A DNA stretch of 64,000 bases from NCBI GenBank assembly GCA_029378245.1, contig JARKIF010000010.1, forward strand, positions 434,001-498,000. Reading direction: 5' to 3'. The translations under genes and the position numbers were made by a program. Positions 46,192-57,641 of the stretch are shown piece after piece. Source of the stretch: Roridomyces roridus (taxonomy: Eukaryota > Basidiomycota > Agaricomycetes > Agaricales > Mycenaceae). Numbering within the stretch: the stretch's first letter is position 1; each line of letters starts with the position of its first letter. The notes under the pieces are model-generated. The model was not told where the DNA came from. It did no database searches and saw only the letters and a program-made list of their open reading frames with translations.

Positions 46192-49100
46192 ATGTCGGGC
46201 AAACCGCCGCCCAGGGGTCCTCGAGCCCTACTGGGCAGCAAGGCACCCCCGACGGGCCCCAGAAGCCTCATAAACGGATTCACAAGACAGGTCAATTCCT
46301 CTTTTTGGCCACTTCCATTCACCTCTAATAATACTGTAATTCCAGGTCAATGGCTTCAGCGAGCCCAGTCCACCGCCAGAGCCCGAGGAGGAGCCCCCGC
46401 CACCTCCACCTGCACCAGAACCAGTTGGTTTTGAGCTTGCTGGTCCATCGACGCGGACACCCATAGCCTTTGCATTTACCCCGCGCGGCGCGTCGAAACT
46501 GCAAAACAGACCAGAGACACGTCTACCAACCCCGCCTCCTCCTCCTCCAGAGCCAAGGGACCCTCCACCGCCACCGCCACCGCCAACAGAGGCCCCTCCT
46601 CCAGAACCACGAGATTCTCCTCCTCCGCCCCCGCCTCCTCGTGACCCGCCCCCGCCCACACCGCCGCCGCCAATACATATCCCAATTACAATACACATGA
46701 AGAAGTCAAAGCTTGCCGCGTCTGCGTTGGGATTCGAGCAGGAGTTGCCTCCTCCCCCAGTTTGTGTTCCGTCGGCTTTGCCGCCGCCTCCTCCATCCAG
46801 TTCACCGCCTCCTGCACCACCACCACCACCAGATCTACCTCCTCCACCACCAGATCTACCACCACCACCGCCACCAGATTTACCACCCCCGCCTCCAACA
46901 CCGCCTCCTCCAGAACCCAATGGCATTTTATCACCAAAACCAGTCGAGCCAGCACCTCCTCCTCCTCCAGAAATACCACGCACGCCCACACCTCCTCCTC
47001 CTCCTCCTCCACGCACGCCCACGCCTCCTCCTCCTCCTCCTCCTCCACAACCCACCATCCCAGACTGGCCTCCACCACGTACCGCCTACCCATCCGCACG
47101 TTCATTCCGCGTTTTATTCGACTCTGTAGTCGACGCTCAACCCCCTGCGCCCAATTCCACACTGACCGCACCACGCCCAGACATCCCGTACTTTCGCCAG
47201 CTGATTTCTCACATCCGAGACCACGCCAGTCCCGCGACTGTCGCAGAGCGTATACGGGGCAAGGTTGGGAAGGAGGTTTTGGTACGCGTCGAGGGCGAGG
47301 TTATCACGCCAACGGATGAGGAAGGGGTGTCGGAACCTGAGCCTGTCGTGGTCGATCCGCGGCGAGCATCCGACTTTGTTCGGCCTACAGGTCTCCGTCC
47401 AGTGCGCACCGAGTTTACGGTTCCTTCATACGAGGTGCGTCTGCTACATCTTTTATTGAGTGTATCCGAATTTATGTTTGCTAGCACGATGCCAACTCGC
47501 TGCTCGCGCCGCCTACGACCGTACTGCTTACGGGTATCCCGCCGCTTACGCCCAACGCGCTATTACAACGACATCTCTCCACGTATGGCACTGTTCAACA
47601 CTTAGGGAGGCAGATGGACCCGGTCACGGGTGCGACGCTTGGTGTTGCTGCGGTGCGGTTTGGGACTGCAGAGGCTGCCAAGAAGTGCGTCGAGGTTGAG
47701 GATGGGAGGAAAGGTGCTTTTGCTGGATGGACGGGTGGTTCGGGCAAGGAGGCAGAGGAGGAGCGTCGTGCGGTGATGGATCCCGATGGCAAAGTGCTCA
47801 AGGCTTTGCTGCAAGAGATGGAGGACCGGACAAAGAAGGAGCGGGATGAGAAGAAGCGCAAGGAGAAGGGTGAGAAGGTGCCGGAGAAGGTAGAGGGTGT
47901 CAAGGAGAAGGAGAAGATGAATGGGAATGCTGTGGGAAATGGGAATATCAAGGGCAAGGGCAAGGCGGATGGACCTTCGCCCCCGGCGCCGCCTCCCCAG
48001 GCTCAGACGCTGACGCCCAAGAACCCCGTTCACCCGTCCCTACCGCTCAACCCACTCCTCGCTGCCAACGCATCGGCGGGTTCCAGTCCTGCGCGGCCAA
48101 CACAATACGAACCGCGAATACGACGAGGTCGTCCTGTGCATCTTTCTGGTGCCAATGCCATTGGCGCAGTGAGCATGAGCTCTGGGTCAACCCCTTGGAG
48201 AGGCGGTGGTCCGCGTTCGGGATGGAATCTTCCTAGGCGACCAGTCAACAGCTACCGCCCAGTTAGTCGGAGTCCGTCACCGACGAGCACGGAGGGCATG
48301 ATGCAAAAGCGACTTGCGGAGGAGCGGGAAGCCAAGGAGCGGGAGAGGGAATTGAGGAGGGGCAAGGACGCTGGAGCTGCAAGGGGCAAGGGGCGCGAGA
48401 AGGCAGCGGATATCCCGAGTCGCGAACGGGTCAGAGACGAGTTGCTGCTCAATGGACGCGATTATCTGCGACTGCGATTCGAGTCGACGGCTCTCAGCGA
48501 GATCAAGGATGAGGAGGTGTGGAAGTTTTGCGACCAGTTTTCGGCCGAGAAGGTGCGTCGCAGTGATTTTTTCTTCTCGACGGTTCTTACCTTTCTGCAG
48601 GTACTGCGAGACGACCTTGGGATCTACGTCACTTTCCGGGATGTGGGGACGGCGCGACGTGCGGAACGTGTGTTGCATGGCCGTATGCTGGGGAATCATG
48701 TAGTGACCCTGGTCGTACAGCCGCCTCCGTTACCCGAGGCTACCGCTCGTGTGCGGTGGGATGATGCCGACCTCGTTGCTCGCGCGTCCGAGTTGATTTG
48801 CAAAGAGCTGAAGGATTATCTGGAGAAGGATATTTCGGATCGGCTTGTTGCGACACAGCTCCGACGGATCGCATCGGAAACGCAGCAACGAAGGGCCGGT
48901 GGAGTGGAGGGAGGGGAGATGGCGCCGGCGCCTGCGAGAAGGGATTTGAAGACGCTGTCTTTCAAGAAGCAGAAGAAGGAGGTGGAGACGGACGTGCTTG
49001 TTGAGGAGCACGAGGAAGAGAAGGAGGAGGAGCAGGTTGTTGTGGAACGGCCCAAGAAGAAGCGGAAGAAGGAGGTTGTCAAGCGGCCGCGCAAGGTTGC

Positions 49101-50370
49101 TGAGGAGGAGATCGAGGTTGAGTCAGAGGACGAAGATCCACAGGCGGAAGAGGTCTGGGCGGGACGCAAGCGCTCGGTGTCGGAAGAGCGCGAGGAGGAA
49201 GAGCCAGTGCGGAAGAAGCTCAAGGTTGAGCCTCAGGATGTTAACGTCAAGAAGAAGAAGGTCGCCGAAAAGCTTCCGCCTCCAGTGGAGGAGGTCATCC
49301 TTCCCGACGAATACGAGGCACCCGCTGTTACCGATTTGCACGTGTCCTCGTCGTCCCTTTCCCCTTCACCCTCACCTTCTCCACCACCACGTCTACCCAC
49401 ACCGCCGCCGAACGTGATTGACGAAGGCATATGTGAGGACGACGAGGACGTCTATTATGCCAAACTCATCTTGTCCGGTGGGGAGCTCGAGCCAACGCTT
49501 GACACCATCTCGCCCCCGACGGTTTCCGAGTCACAGCCGTACTTTCGGAAACATATCACTGGTTCTGCGAGGACGGAGGGCTATTACAAGATCACGCACG
49601 CCGAAAAGGTTGCCTACGTCACGCAATATCAGGCACGTGCGACGAACGTCGAGGTGGCTGCTCCGGCCGACGAACCTCCGCAACAACATGTCGAATCTTC
49701 TCGTTCGAATCGTGCGAATGCGCGTCGTCGTGCGCAAGGGCTGGAGGAGATCAACCAGGTGCAGCGGGCGGTGGCGCTTTCCAAGGGCGAATCGACGGCG
49801 AATGAGCTTAGTTTCAAGTTCAATCAACTGCAGACGCGCAAGAAGCATCTGCGTTTTGCGCGTTCGCCGATTCATGACTGGGGCTTGTATGCCATGGAGA
49901 AGATCTCGCGCGGGGAGATGGTCATCGAGTATGTTGGGGAGATCATCCGGGCGCAGGTGGCTGAGAAGCGCGAGAAGATTTATGAGCGGCAGGGCATTGG
50001 GAGCAGCTATTTGTTTCGCATCGACGAGGATTTGGTGGTGGATGCCACGAAGAAGGGTAATCTGGGGTGCGTTTGTTTTGCTGTCGTTTTTCTCTGCTGA
50101 CGGTCTTTGGTAGGCGTTTGATTAATCATTCCTGCGATCCTAACTGTACAGCCAAAATAATTACGATTAATGGGGAGAAGAAGATCGTAATATACGCCAA
50201 ACAGGAAATCGAACTGGGTGACGAGATTACCTATGGTGTGTTATTCGTTTTCTTGCTCTGTTCTCTTGACTAACTGACTTCTTTTCTGTGCAGACTATCA
50301 CTTTCCGTTCGAGCAGGACAAGATCCCATGTCTTTGTGGGTCCGTCAAGTGCCGTGGGTTTCTCAACTAG
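46192..50370 (+). CDS. SET1: SET1, histone H3 lysine-4 methyltransferase (COMPASS catalytic subunit)
   Basis: The start is [15 protein letters not shown] at 46192. An intron (about 46290-46345) precedes a long Pro-rich region coded by repeated CCT/CCA/CCG triplets (46370-47060). An RNA-recognition-like fold follows across the intron at about 47434-47487 ([27 protein letters not shown]). A second such segment is [20 protein letters not shown] (about 48620). A Lys/Glu-rich basic-acidic region leads to the n-SET portion (about 49540-49840) and the SET domain. This has [36 protein letters not shown], then [15 protein letters not shown] and [10 protein letters not shown]. The post-SET end is CLCG...KCRGFLN, stop at 50370, with the zinc-binding cysteines intact. 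Introns fall at about 48556-48600, 50067-50113 and 50235-50293. Nuclear, H3K4 methylation. Confidence 0.95.
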
Positions 50371-52129
50371 ATTAACTTGTCGTAAATTTATTTCGCTTTT
50401 TGTTATTACTTACTGCTACATACATACCACCTACTCTGCATATTTCCTTTTCTCTCTCTCTCTGTCTCTCGATCTGTACTGTCCAATATCATCGTTTGTA
50501 GTTCTGTCCAACCTTGCTTTGCATATACACACTCGAATTTGGAACATGTTTATGTAGATAGCAGATTTCTGCGTTCTTTGGAGGAGGAGGAGGGGAACAT
50601 ACGCGCTCATGTGGTTCAAAGCGGACTGAGGAAATGTTATACGCATGTAGGAAAGACTCCGAAAGAGGCAGAAGGTCGTGTACTGAGCAAACCCAGCAGC
50701 ACAACGTCCCGGGCGATTTAATGTCAGAATCGGGCCAACGCAACCAGTGGTTGGCAAATCCATTGAGTCTGGCCAAAGTAGACGGCTCTGGAGCTCCAGG
50801 TCGTACTAGTAACTAGTCCGCGAACCAGGCTTGGGTGTTCGACGTAGATGTTAGGATTCAGCCGACCCGCGAGAAGAAAGAGAACACGTTCATCATAGGC
50901 GACGCGATGATTTTTGGAAAAGGTTCGTTGGGTCGGGTGTGCGCCTTGACTTTGGCTTGATTAAGAATTGGAGGTGCATCTTCTCTCTTGGCATCCGGTT
51001 CGAATTCAAGCCTATGGGATGCTTCCAGTTTGATCCAGGAAACTCATCCAGCTCCTGCATGAAATTATATCCTATGGGTGCGGAAACATGAACCATTTTG
51101 GAGCTTGCATAAATTGAGGCGCTCGACTTTGTATGTTGTGGTTCGAAACAAGGTTTGAACTTGTCACGTGGTACATACCAACGGCGTGCTGGGCCTGGGT
51201 CGGGTCTAAGTAGTGGGTTCATTTGGAAACTCACTGGTCCAACCCCAACTTCGTCTCGCCTGCTCTTCAAAATCGACTTCAAATTGCGGCGGCGCCCCGG
51301 GGCAACCCCGGGGACCTGACCATAAGTAGCCGATTTTGCCCATCGAGGTCAATGTTTGTGCCAGCTCCAGAGACGCAGGACGAGAGGATACCGTTTGGAT
51401 TTCGGTAGGCCGGCCTCCAGATATTTACACCAACCTGGCACAGCCTGGCACTCGCGACTATTGACCCAGTAAGTTTTTACGCATCACGTGAAATACGCAC
51501 ACGTGATGAAAGGATGTCGACAGCGGTTCGACTCACGTTGTGGGCAATCTATATTTATTTGTTTTTAATGCAATTTCAATGTGCTCCTGAGGTGAGACAA
51601 GTTGTTATCGGCAACCACAGCAATTTATGCTCCTAACCGTCCATTCACAGCAGATTCTAAGTTCTTCACTCACAGACGAAAATGGGGGGAAGAAGACAGT
51701 TTATCTGTGTCAAACAAACCTAACCTAACCTAACCTAACCTCATGCTAACCTCATTGTGAGCCATTCACGGTGGACTTGAGCTACGAAGACCGGAGGATT
51801 CAAGAGTAAAGGCAAATAAGAAAATGGCCAGCAAAAGGATTGAACCCACCAGCAGTTAGAAGATTAGGTAATAAGAAACCAAGAAAGATACCGCAACGGC
51901 AGAAAGCTGATGGACGAGGAGCATTTGGTGCCATCATGCTGTGCTACGCGGAGTAGGTCACGTGTTGCGTAAAAACCTGCTGGGTCAATTGCTCAGACTC
52001 AGCCTGGCACGGTGCATTGAAGTTGAACGATCAGCAACGTGTCACCACGTGTCCTATTCCGGTTTACCTACATCATCGCTCAGTCTCTCATTTCTGTCTC
52101 ACTCCTCTCCTTCTTGGTTTCACACCAAC
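50371..52129. other. intergenic region without a supported gene
   Basis: About 1.76 kb. It contains pyrimidine-rich sequence after SET1 (TCTCTCTCTCTG near 50453) and paired CACGTG-like motifs near 51485-51505. A short (CCTAA)n run lies at about 51717-51742. The last 100 bp should include the DNAJC3-like promoter. Short open frames on both strands have no recognisable domains. Confidence 0.5.
51717..51742. repeat. short (CCTAA)n / (TTAGG)n microsatellite
   Basis: Five consecutive CCTAA-type units, then another CTAACCTCA a few bases on. The unit resembles, but is not identical to, the TTAGGG telomere repeat known in many fungi. It is far from any chromosome end in this window. Confidence 0.75.
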
Positions 52130-54056
52130 ATGCGCCTCACCGCGCTTACATCGTCCCTTCTCTTTCTCCTACTACCCGCGACTGGAGTCTACGCCGACGC
52201 TAACGCGGGTCTATACCCACCGGGACTCCAACCACTCATAACACGCGCCAATGTCTTGCTTTCGAGTGGACAGTTCAGTGAGGCGGCCAAGGTGTATTCT
52301 GAAGCTATAGGTGAGTTTCGTTTGGGTTTCTGCAGAGTCGGGATTGGTACGGGGTGGCCTGGGTGACCGACCCAGGGATTCGAGCGCTCTCCGGAAAGAC
52401 CGTCTATGGTCTGCTTCGTGAAGAAGAGCCCTGGACCGCTATGCTGCTATTGCCGCCATTGCAATGGTGCTACCCCCGCATTTCGTGTCTGCCACATGTT
52501 CCTGGTGCATCGGCCGTTTCTCGGCGGCACCTCATCTTTTCTTCTGTACGAACACCAAATCTTATTCTATTAATATAGAACAATCGCCCGCCGACTACCT
52601 CCTCTTCTACAAACGAGGAACGGCGTATCTCTCTCTGGGTCGGCATGGCGCCGCCCTAGACGACTTTACACATGTCCTCTCCCTCACCCCTCTCCCATCC
52701 GCATACCTTATGCAAGCACGCATCCACACTAAAGACGGCGAATTCGCCCTGGCGCGCACGGCCCTCTCACACTACACCGGCGGCTCCAAAGAGCAGCAAG
52801 AGAAGGACTCGCTACTGGAGGACATCGCAACGGCAGAGGCAGCAGCGAAGCAGGCTACGCAAGAGCGTGCAGCTCAGCTGTGGACTGCGTGTACGGAGAG
52901 TGCGAGCCGAGCATTGCGGACCTCGACGCACAGCGTGGCTGTGCGGAGTCTCCGCGTCGAGTGTGCATTGGGCGCAGGTGATGTGGAGGGCGGGGTGGCT
53001 GATATGAGCCGACTTGCGAATCTGCTGCCCGAGGCCCAGACGGCACCGATGCATGCGCTCACGTGGCGACTTTCTTTCTTCCTGCAGGAGCCTGGCCCGG
53101 TCGGTGCGAATGCGCTCAAAGCTTGCTTACATGGGGACCCGGAGAGCAAGGTCTGCTTGCCGCTGCATCGGGTGGCAAAGGCCCTGGAGCGTGGGTTCAC
53201 GTTGGTAGATGAGCAACAGGCCAAGGGTGACTGGCGGGCGGCGATGGCAACGCTCAAGGGTCCAGGGAAGAAGGCGGATTTGTTCAAACGGTTTGAGGAG
53301 GCAGCGACGGAGCAGCTCGTATCGGAGCATCTCACTTTGTTTGGGCTGGGCAAGGGCGGGGCGTCGATTCCTGATTGGAGGAAAGTGAGCCCTCGGCGGC
53401 GGACGTTGCTCAGGGGCCTTTGCAAGGCGCACACGCAGTTGGAGATATTCAAGAAGGGGGAAGAGTGGTGTCGGATGTTGTTGGAGATGGAGGACGGGGA
53501 CGGGGATGCGGATGCGCTGAGGGGTCTTGGAGAGGCTGCCCTTGCGAAGGAGGACTGGGAGGAGGCGGTGCGACTGTTGGAGAAGGCGTTTGAGGCCACG
53601 GGGAGGGGCGATCGGGACTTTGGGGCACGGCTCCAGAAGGCGCAGAGGTTGCTGAAGCAGAGTCGGGCAAAAGACTATTACAAGGTACTGGGTGTCTCGC
53701 GGGATGCAGACGAGCGGACGATCAAAAAGGCCTTGTAAGTCGTCTTTCTGTTCTCGATGCTCGAGGATACTGATGGCGTGTCCAGCCGCACCGCTGCCAA
53801 GTCAGCACATCCGGACAAGGGCGGTTCGGAGGCCAAGATGGCTGCTCTCAACGAGGCGTATGAGGTCCTCTCGAACCCCGAGCTCCGCCAACGGTTCGAC
53901 AATGGTGAAGACCCGAACGACCCGATGGCTCAGCAAGGCGGGCATCCCTTCCAGCAAGGCGGGCACCCCTTTTCGCAGTTCTTCCAGGGAGGTTCCGGTG
54001 GCGGTTTCCCGGGAGGTGGCGGCGGGTTCCAATTCCATTTCCAACATGGGCGGTAG
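52130..54056 (+). CDS. DNAJC3/P58IPK-type ER co-chaperone (TPR repeats plus J domain)
   Basis: The start is MRLTALTSSLLFLLLPATGVY at 52130, a clear signal peptide. TPR-like helical repeats begin with LITRANVLLSSGQFSEAAKVYSEA. A long intron (52311-52578, 268 nt) interrupts one repeat, and the join gives SEAI/EQSPADYLLFYKRG. More TPR-type helices run to about 53640. The C-terminal J domain starts KDYYKVLGVSRDADERTIKKA. A 51-nt intron (53735-53785) splits it, and it carries the HPD motif (SAHPDKGGS), essential for stimulating Hsp70. It ends in a Gly/Phe-rich stretch and QFHFQHGR, with no KDEL-type retention signal. DNAJC3 relatives act with BiP in the ER lumen on misfolded proteins. The family assignment is strong. 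Confidence 0.93.
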
Positions 54057-54552
54057 ACGTTTCTTGCGGACTGTTGTTGTTGATATATCTACATATACAT
54101 GTAAGAGGGAGTGCTCAGAGATAGTGTATCGAGCAAAAGATTATAATATTGCGTTCAGGCGAGGCCGCATCAAGCCGGCACACAAATTTGACCAGTGATG
54201 CGTTCCAATTGCAAGATCGCAAATTTGATGCCCGATCTCTTGATTCTCAACTTACTCTCAACCAGGCAGTCACCGTCGATTTCCTTTCAATTTTGGTTCC
54301 CACACAAAGCAGAGGATGTCGGTGACTCGGTGTCAATGTCGGGGTTGCCGGTGTCGAATTTGAGCGCCTCACTGCCCTCACTTGACAGACCTACTGCACT
54401 GGTACGAATGCTGAATGCTTGAAGGCTGCATCTATGGCTTTGAGTCTCCGAGAATCCCAATCTCCTCGCGGCCACTACAGTTGAATTCAAGGCTATGCGA
54501 CAGCTTTGAGCGATAACGATTGAATAAAGACACACCAATGTCTCTACGTTTC

Positions 54553-55340
54553 TAGTGATGCCGATGTTCGGTTCAGAACCGATCCGAACATGTGCGAACC
54601 CCGAACCGGACCCAAGGTGCGGTCCGGCGGGTGGCGGTGGAACCGCACCGAACCTGAGGTGCGGTTCAAGGTTCAGAGCATCTGAAGAATTTTGCACCGG
54701 TGCGGACCGGTGCGAACCTGTTCGAACCTCCCCTGAATTGGCTTCTTCAGATGGCCAAAATCAATCAAAATCCAGGTTTTGATCATTCGGGTGGTAGTCA
54801 CCAATGATTCCCGGCATCATCGGCCCCATCAGCCGCTGCTTGACATTGATGATCAGCACCAAAATCTCTGATTGTGGGCTCGGCGGCATCGGCAAACCGT
54901 TATCTGAGTGACCATCTTGATGTCGGCAACAAAAGGGGCTGTCTCCTTGGGTGGGTTCAAATCAAATCTATACCCAGCTGGAAGAGAGTCCATCATCACG
55001 GGCCATATGTATGCTATCGCGGACACCATCGTGCGTGGTGGGTTGCTTCAACATGGCACAGCTGCTGGTGTATGGCAGCTCACCACCGCTCCACTCAAAT
55101 TATATTAAACATGGGTTCATATCAGAGGTCTGTAGTTATTTTCTATGAGTTCCAGGCGAGGGAAAAAAATTGAGGTTCGAACCTCGACGAACCTGTTCGA
55201 ACCCCGCACCGAACCTCTGGCGGACCGAACCCCAGGTGCGGTGCGGGGTTCGGCAATTTGGGTGGACCGAACCGCCGGTGCGGTTCGGGGTTCGAAAAAA
55301 TTAGCCCCGAACCGAACAAGACCGGACCGCGGCAACACTA
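54553..55340. mobile_element. non-autonomous hAT-like element (788 bp) with 8-bp target duplication
   Basis: TACGTTTC lies at 54545-54552 and again at 55341-55348. The element begins TAGTGATGCCG and its other end reads TAGTGTTGCCG on the complementary strand, a good fit to hAT terminal repeats. Subterminal blocks are rich in GGTTCGGGG/CGAACC motifs in both orientations (54560-54740 and 55170-55320), as is typical of hAT transposase-binding regions. The core has no transposase. Confidence 0.8.
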
Positions 55341-55410
55341 TACGTTTCTACGCTGGAAGGGATGCTGTCTCCTCTCCCCTCATCCTTTTCTACTTCGTTT
55401 CTCCGGCACT

Positions 55411-55804
55411 ATGCCTGCGCGTCAGAAAGCTGGCAACTGGATTCCATCCGGACCCTCTTACTACGGTGCGTTCCTTGCCGTTGTATCTTTATCTCACTGA
55501 TTAGTATGGAGTCCAAACTTCAGGGCACATTCGCTCTAACCTATGTGTTAATCGGGTTTGGACGATCTTTGGGCTAATCAACGGACGGTGTTCACGCCTT
55601 CCCTACGCCCTTCTCATCCCGACCATCCTGTTCTTCGCCGTCAAATGCATCATACATCGCGCTCATAGTGTTGGAGAATATTCCGGGCGCGTTCTACGCG
55701 GACGAATACCCCAGTTTGCTCATCCCATCCCTCACTTTCGTCGAGGACATCTGCAACGACTGGGCAGATGTTCTTCAATTGAACCAGGGCACAGCAGCAT
55801 TTGA
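55411..55804 (+). CDS. possible small membrane protein or gene remnant
   Basis: The ATG at 55411 begins MPARQKAGNWIPSGPSYY. A 58-nt intron (55466-55523, GTGCGT...TTCAG) gives an open frame with WTIFGLINGR and the hydrophobic segment YALLIPTILFFAVKCII, stopping at 55804 (about 111 aa). The C-terminal third is Arg/His-rich and looks less like coding sequence. A different frame (LENIPGAFYADEYPSLLIP, 55666 onward) looks more protein-like, so a second intron or a frameshift is possible. It starts 70 bp beyond the hAT-like element. Confidence 0.35.
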
Positions 55805-56298
55805 TTGCCCAGCCTCAATATGTCTACAGTGGCCCGCCCCACGCAGACTGGTGGTCCATATAATTATAACTCCCTCGCTCCACTCCAAGTCAAACTCTGA
55901 CCGCCTTGGTATCACACGCCTCCATTCCCACAACCGGATTTGCCGAATGTCGGGTGAAAAACCTCGCCATAGTCGGGTACTTCGTGGCATTGTGATTGAC
56001 TCACCTGTCCCACATTCATCCGCGGACTCATTCCGACCCAAGGTAAGCAGTCCAAGTTCTCGATTGTTGCGGCAGGTGCTAAGTGATCGAAGAAGTAAAA
56101 TAAATGCCTATGGGGGGACGGGGTGAGCATAAGGGAGTGTATGGGTATATGTAGATGTTCCAGATAAATATTCCAGAGAAATCCGAGCATGTAGAGCGAG
56201 AAAAGAGTCCCTGAATGAGACGGTGGAAGATGTGAGTATATCCTACTGGTAATTTAATTAGATCCCGTTAGTAAGCATGAGGGAAAGCTCCTCAGGCC
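55805..56298. other. intergenic region without a supported gene
   Basis: About 490 bp. Short open frames only; no repeat or RNA gene seen. It lies downstream of both neighbours (the uncertain 55411 gene and the F-box-like gene). Confidence 0.45.
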
Positions 56299-57510
56299 TC
56301 AGGTGCGTTTGAAGACTACACGGCGTACGATGCGCCAGAAGAGAGGTTTCTTCCTCTTTGGGAACTGTGGAGACTCAGCGTCCTCGTTCGAGGTGGGAGG
56401 AGGGGACGCCTTGGGGACAGGAGGATCCTCTTTCGGGGCAAGAGGAGGATCCGCCTTCGGGATTAAAGGAGGGGACGCCTCGGGGACGGGAGGGTGCTCT
56501 TTCGGGACGGGAGGGGGATCCTGCTTGGGGGCAGGAGGGGGCTCTTCCTTAGAGACAGGAGGAGGAGGGTCCGCCTTTCGGGCGGATGAAATAAGCGGCT
56601 GAACGCCTGGGATATCGCTGCCTTTGATGCCCCAGTCTGTGGTGGGCGCAAGACGCCGAAAGACCATCCTGTCTCCGACTCTGGCGGCAACGTCAGGTGG
56701 GAGATCTTCCGCCCCAAATTGCGCAGTCGACTCAATACACTCCAACTGCGGGCACTTGGTGGCCAAGAATGCGATGAAGTCGGCGGTTGCCTCGCGCACA
56801 ACCAGTCGCTTGACGGAAGTGAAGTCGAGGAACCTCGGTAGATTGAACGAGTTGCGCGGAGGAAAGTAGGTGCCTCGCGGGGCACCGACGAGCAGCGGCG
56901 GCGGCGGGCAAGTATAAGCAAATGTGATGTAAACGTCGCTGAGGCAGTCTGGGTACTGCTCCTCCCAGATATTGTGCACCTGAAAATCGTGTTCCATGTC
57001 CCAATACCAGAACGTGGGGAGGCAGTCGACGAAGACAAAGTGGAGGGACGTTATATTGGGCATCCTGTCGTTTATGACTGCCCTGATCTTGCCGGGAGGG
57101 ATGCCGTAGAAGGGTGCCCGTAGAGTCCACAAACCAGCAACGATATATTTGCGGGTGGGGTCCGCAACATAATCGGCCAGCTCAGCGCATTGACGGTCGT
57201 ACTCGTCCGTGCGTCTCTGATAAATTGAGACGGTAAGGGAGCGGCAGTTTTGGGCCAGGTACTGTTTGACATCGGTGATGCCTGCGAGTCTGAAAGCGAG
57301 GCCTGTAGAGCGACAGTTGTCAAAGAGGTGGAACATGAGCGACGGGGAGGTGGCCCAGACGTCGCAGAGGAAAATGGGGATGACGATGCTGAGCCATTCG
57401 CGACTGACGAGCATCCAGCTAGTCATCGAGTACGCATGACGATGGCTGCTGGTTGAAAGACAGCGCCAGCCATGGCGGACGATGAGCTCCACCAGCTCAG
57501 GAGGGATCAT
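56299..57510 (-). CDS. F-box-like protein with a Pro-rich repeat tail
   Basis: This is a single uninterrupted frame of 403 aa, which is rare in this window. The N-terminus MIPPELVELIVRHGWRCLS, then MTSWMLVSREWLSIVIPIFL, fits an F-box-like motif (IP.EL...I..., LVSREW). The middle is a leucine-rich, LRR-like region (ITSLHFVFVDCLPTF, VKRLVVREATADFIAFLATKCPQLECIES). Residues about 305-385 are repeats of the type PPPVPKEDPP/PPLIPKADPP, about 9-12 residues long. The end is basic (FWRIVRRVVFKR). The likely role is substrate recognition in an SCF ubiquitin ligase, by family analogy. It starts 131 bp from a divergent gene. Confidence 0.8.
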   Translation of the reverse strand: MIPPELVELIVRHGWRCLSTSSHRHAYSMTSWMLVSREWLSIVIPIFLCDVWATSPSLMFHLFDNCRSTGLAFRLAGITDVKQYLAQNCRSLTVSIYQRRTDEYDRQCAELADYVADPTRKYIVAGLWTLRAPFYGIPPGKIRAVINDRMPNITSLHFVFVDCLPTFWYWDMEHDFQVHNIWEEQYPDCLSDVYITFAYTCPPPPLLVGAPRGTYFPPRNSFNLPRFLDFTSVKRLVVREATADFIAFLATKCPQLECIESTAQFGAEDLPPDVAARVGDRMVFRRLAPTTDWGIKGSDIPGVQPLISSARKADPPPPVSKEEPPPAPKQDPPPVPKEHPPVPEASPPLIPKADPPLAPKEDPPVPKASPPPTSNEDAESPQFPKRKKPLFWRIVRRVVFKRT

Positions 57511-57641
57511 GCAAGGTACAAAACCGAAATGATGGGTGGCGTCCTTTTACGCTTGGAAGCACGATCCCGTGCTTCTCCATCAAATGCATTACTCTTGATT
57601 AAAATTTTGGCAGCTTCTTGAATCCTTTCACCTCATACTTC
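57511..57641. promoter_or_regulatory. divergent promoter region between the F-box-like gene and the 57642 gene
   Basis: A 131-bp spacer between head-to-head starts. No specific element was identified; the assignment is by orientation only. Confidence 0.4.

Noticed and set aside
46228..47058. Long Gly-rich open frame on the minus strand
   Set aside because: It is the antisense shadow of the SET1 polyproline region; there is no independent start, splice or domain evidence.
51838..51872. tRNA-like stretch on the minus strand (CTTCTAA anticodon-loop-like, GGGTTCAATCC T-loop-like)
   Set aside because: The T stem does not pair (GTGGG against CTTTT), and no acceptor or D arm can be drawn, so it is not a tRNA gene.
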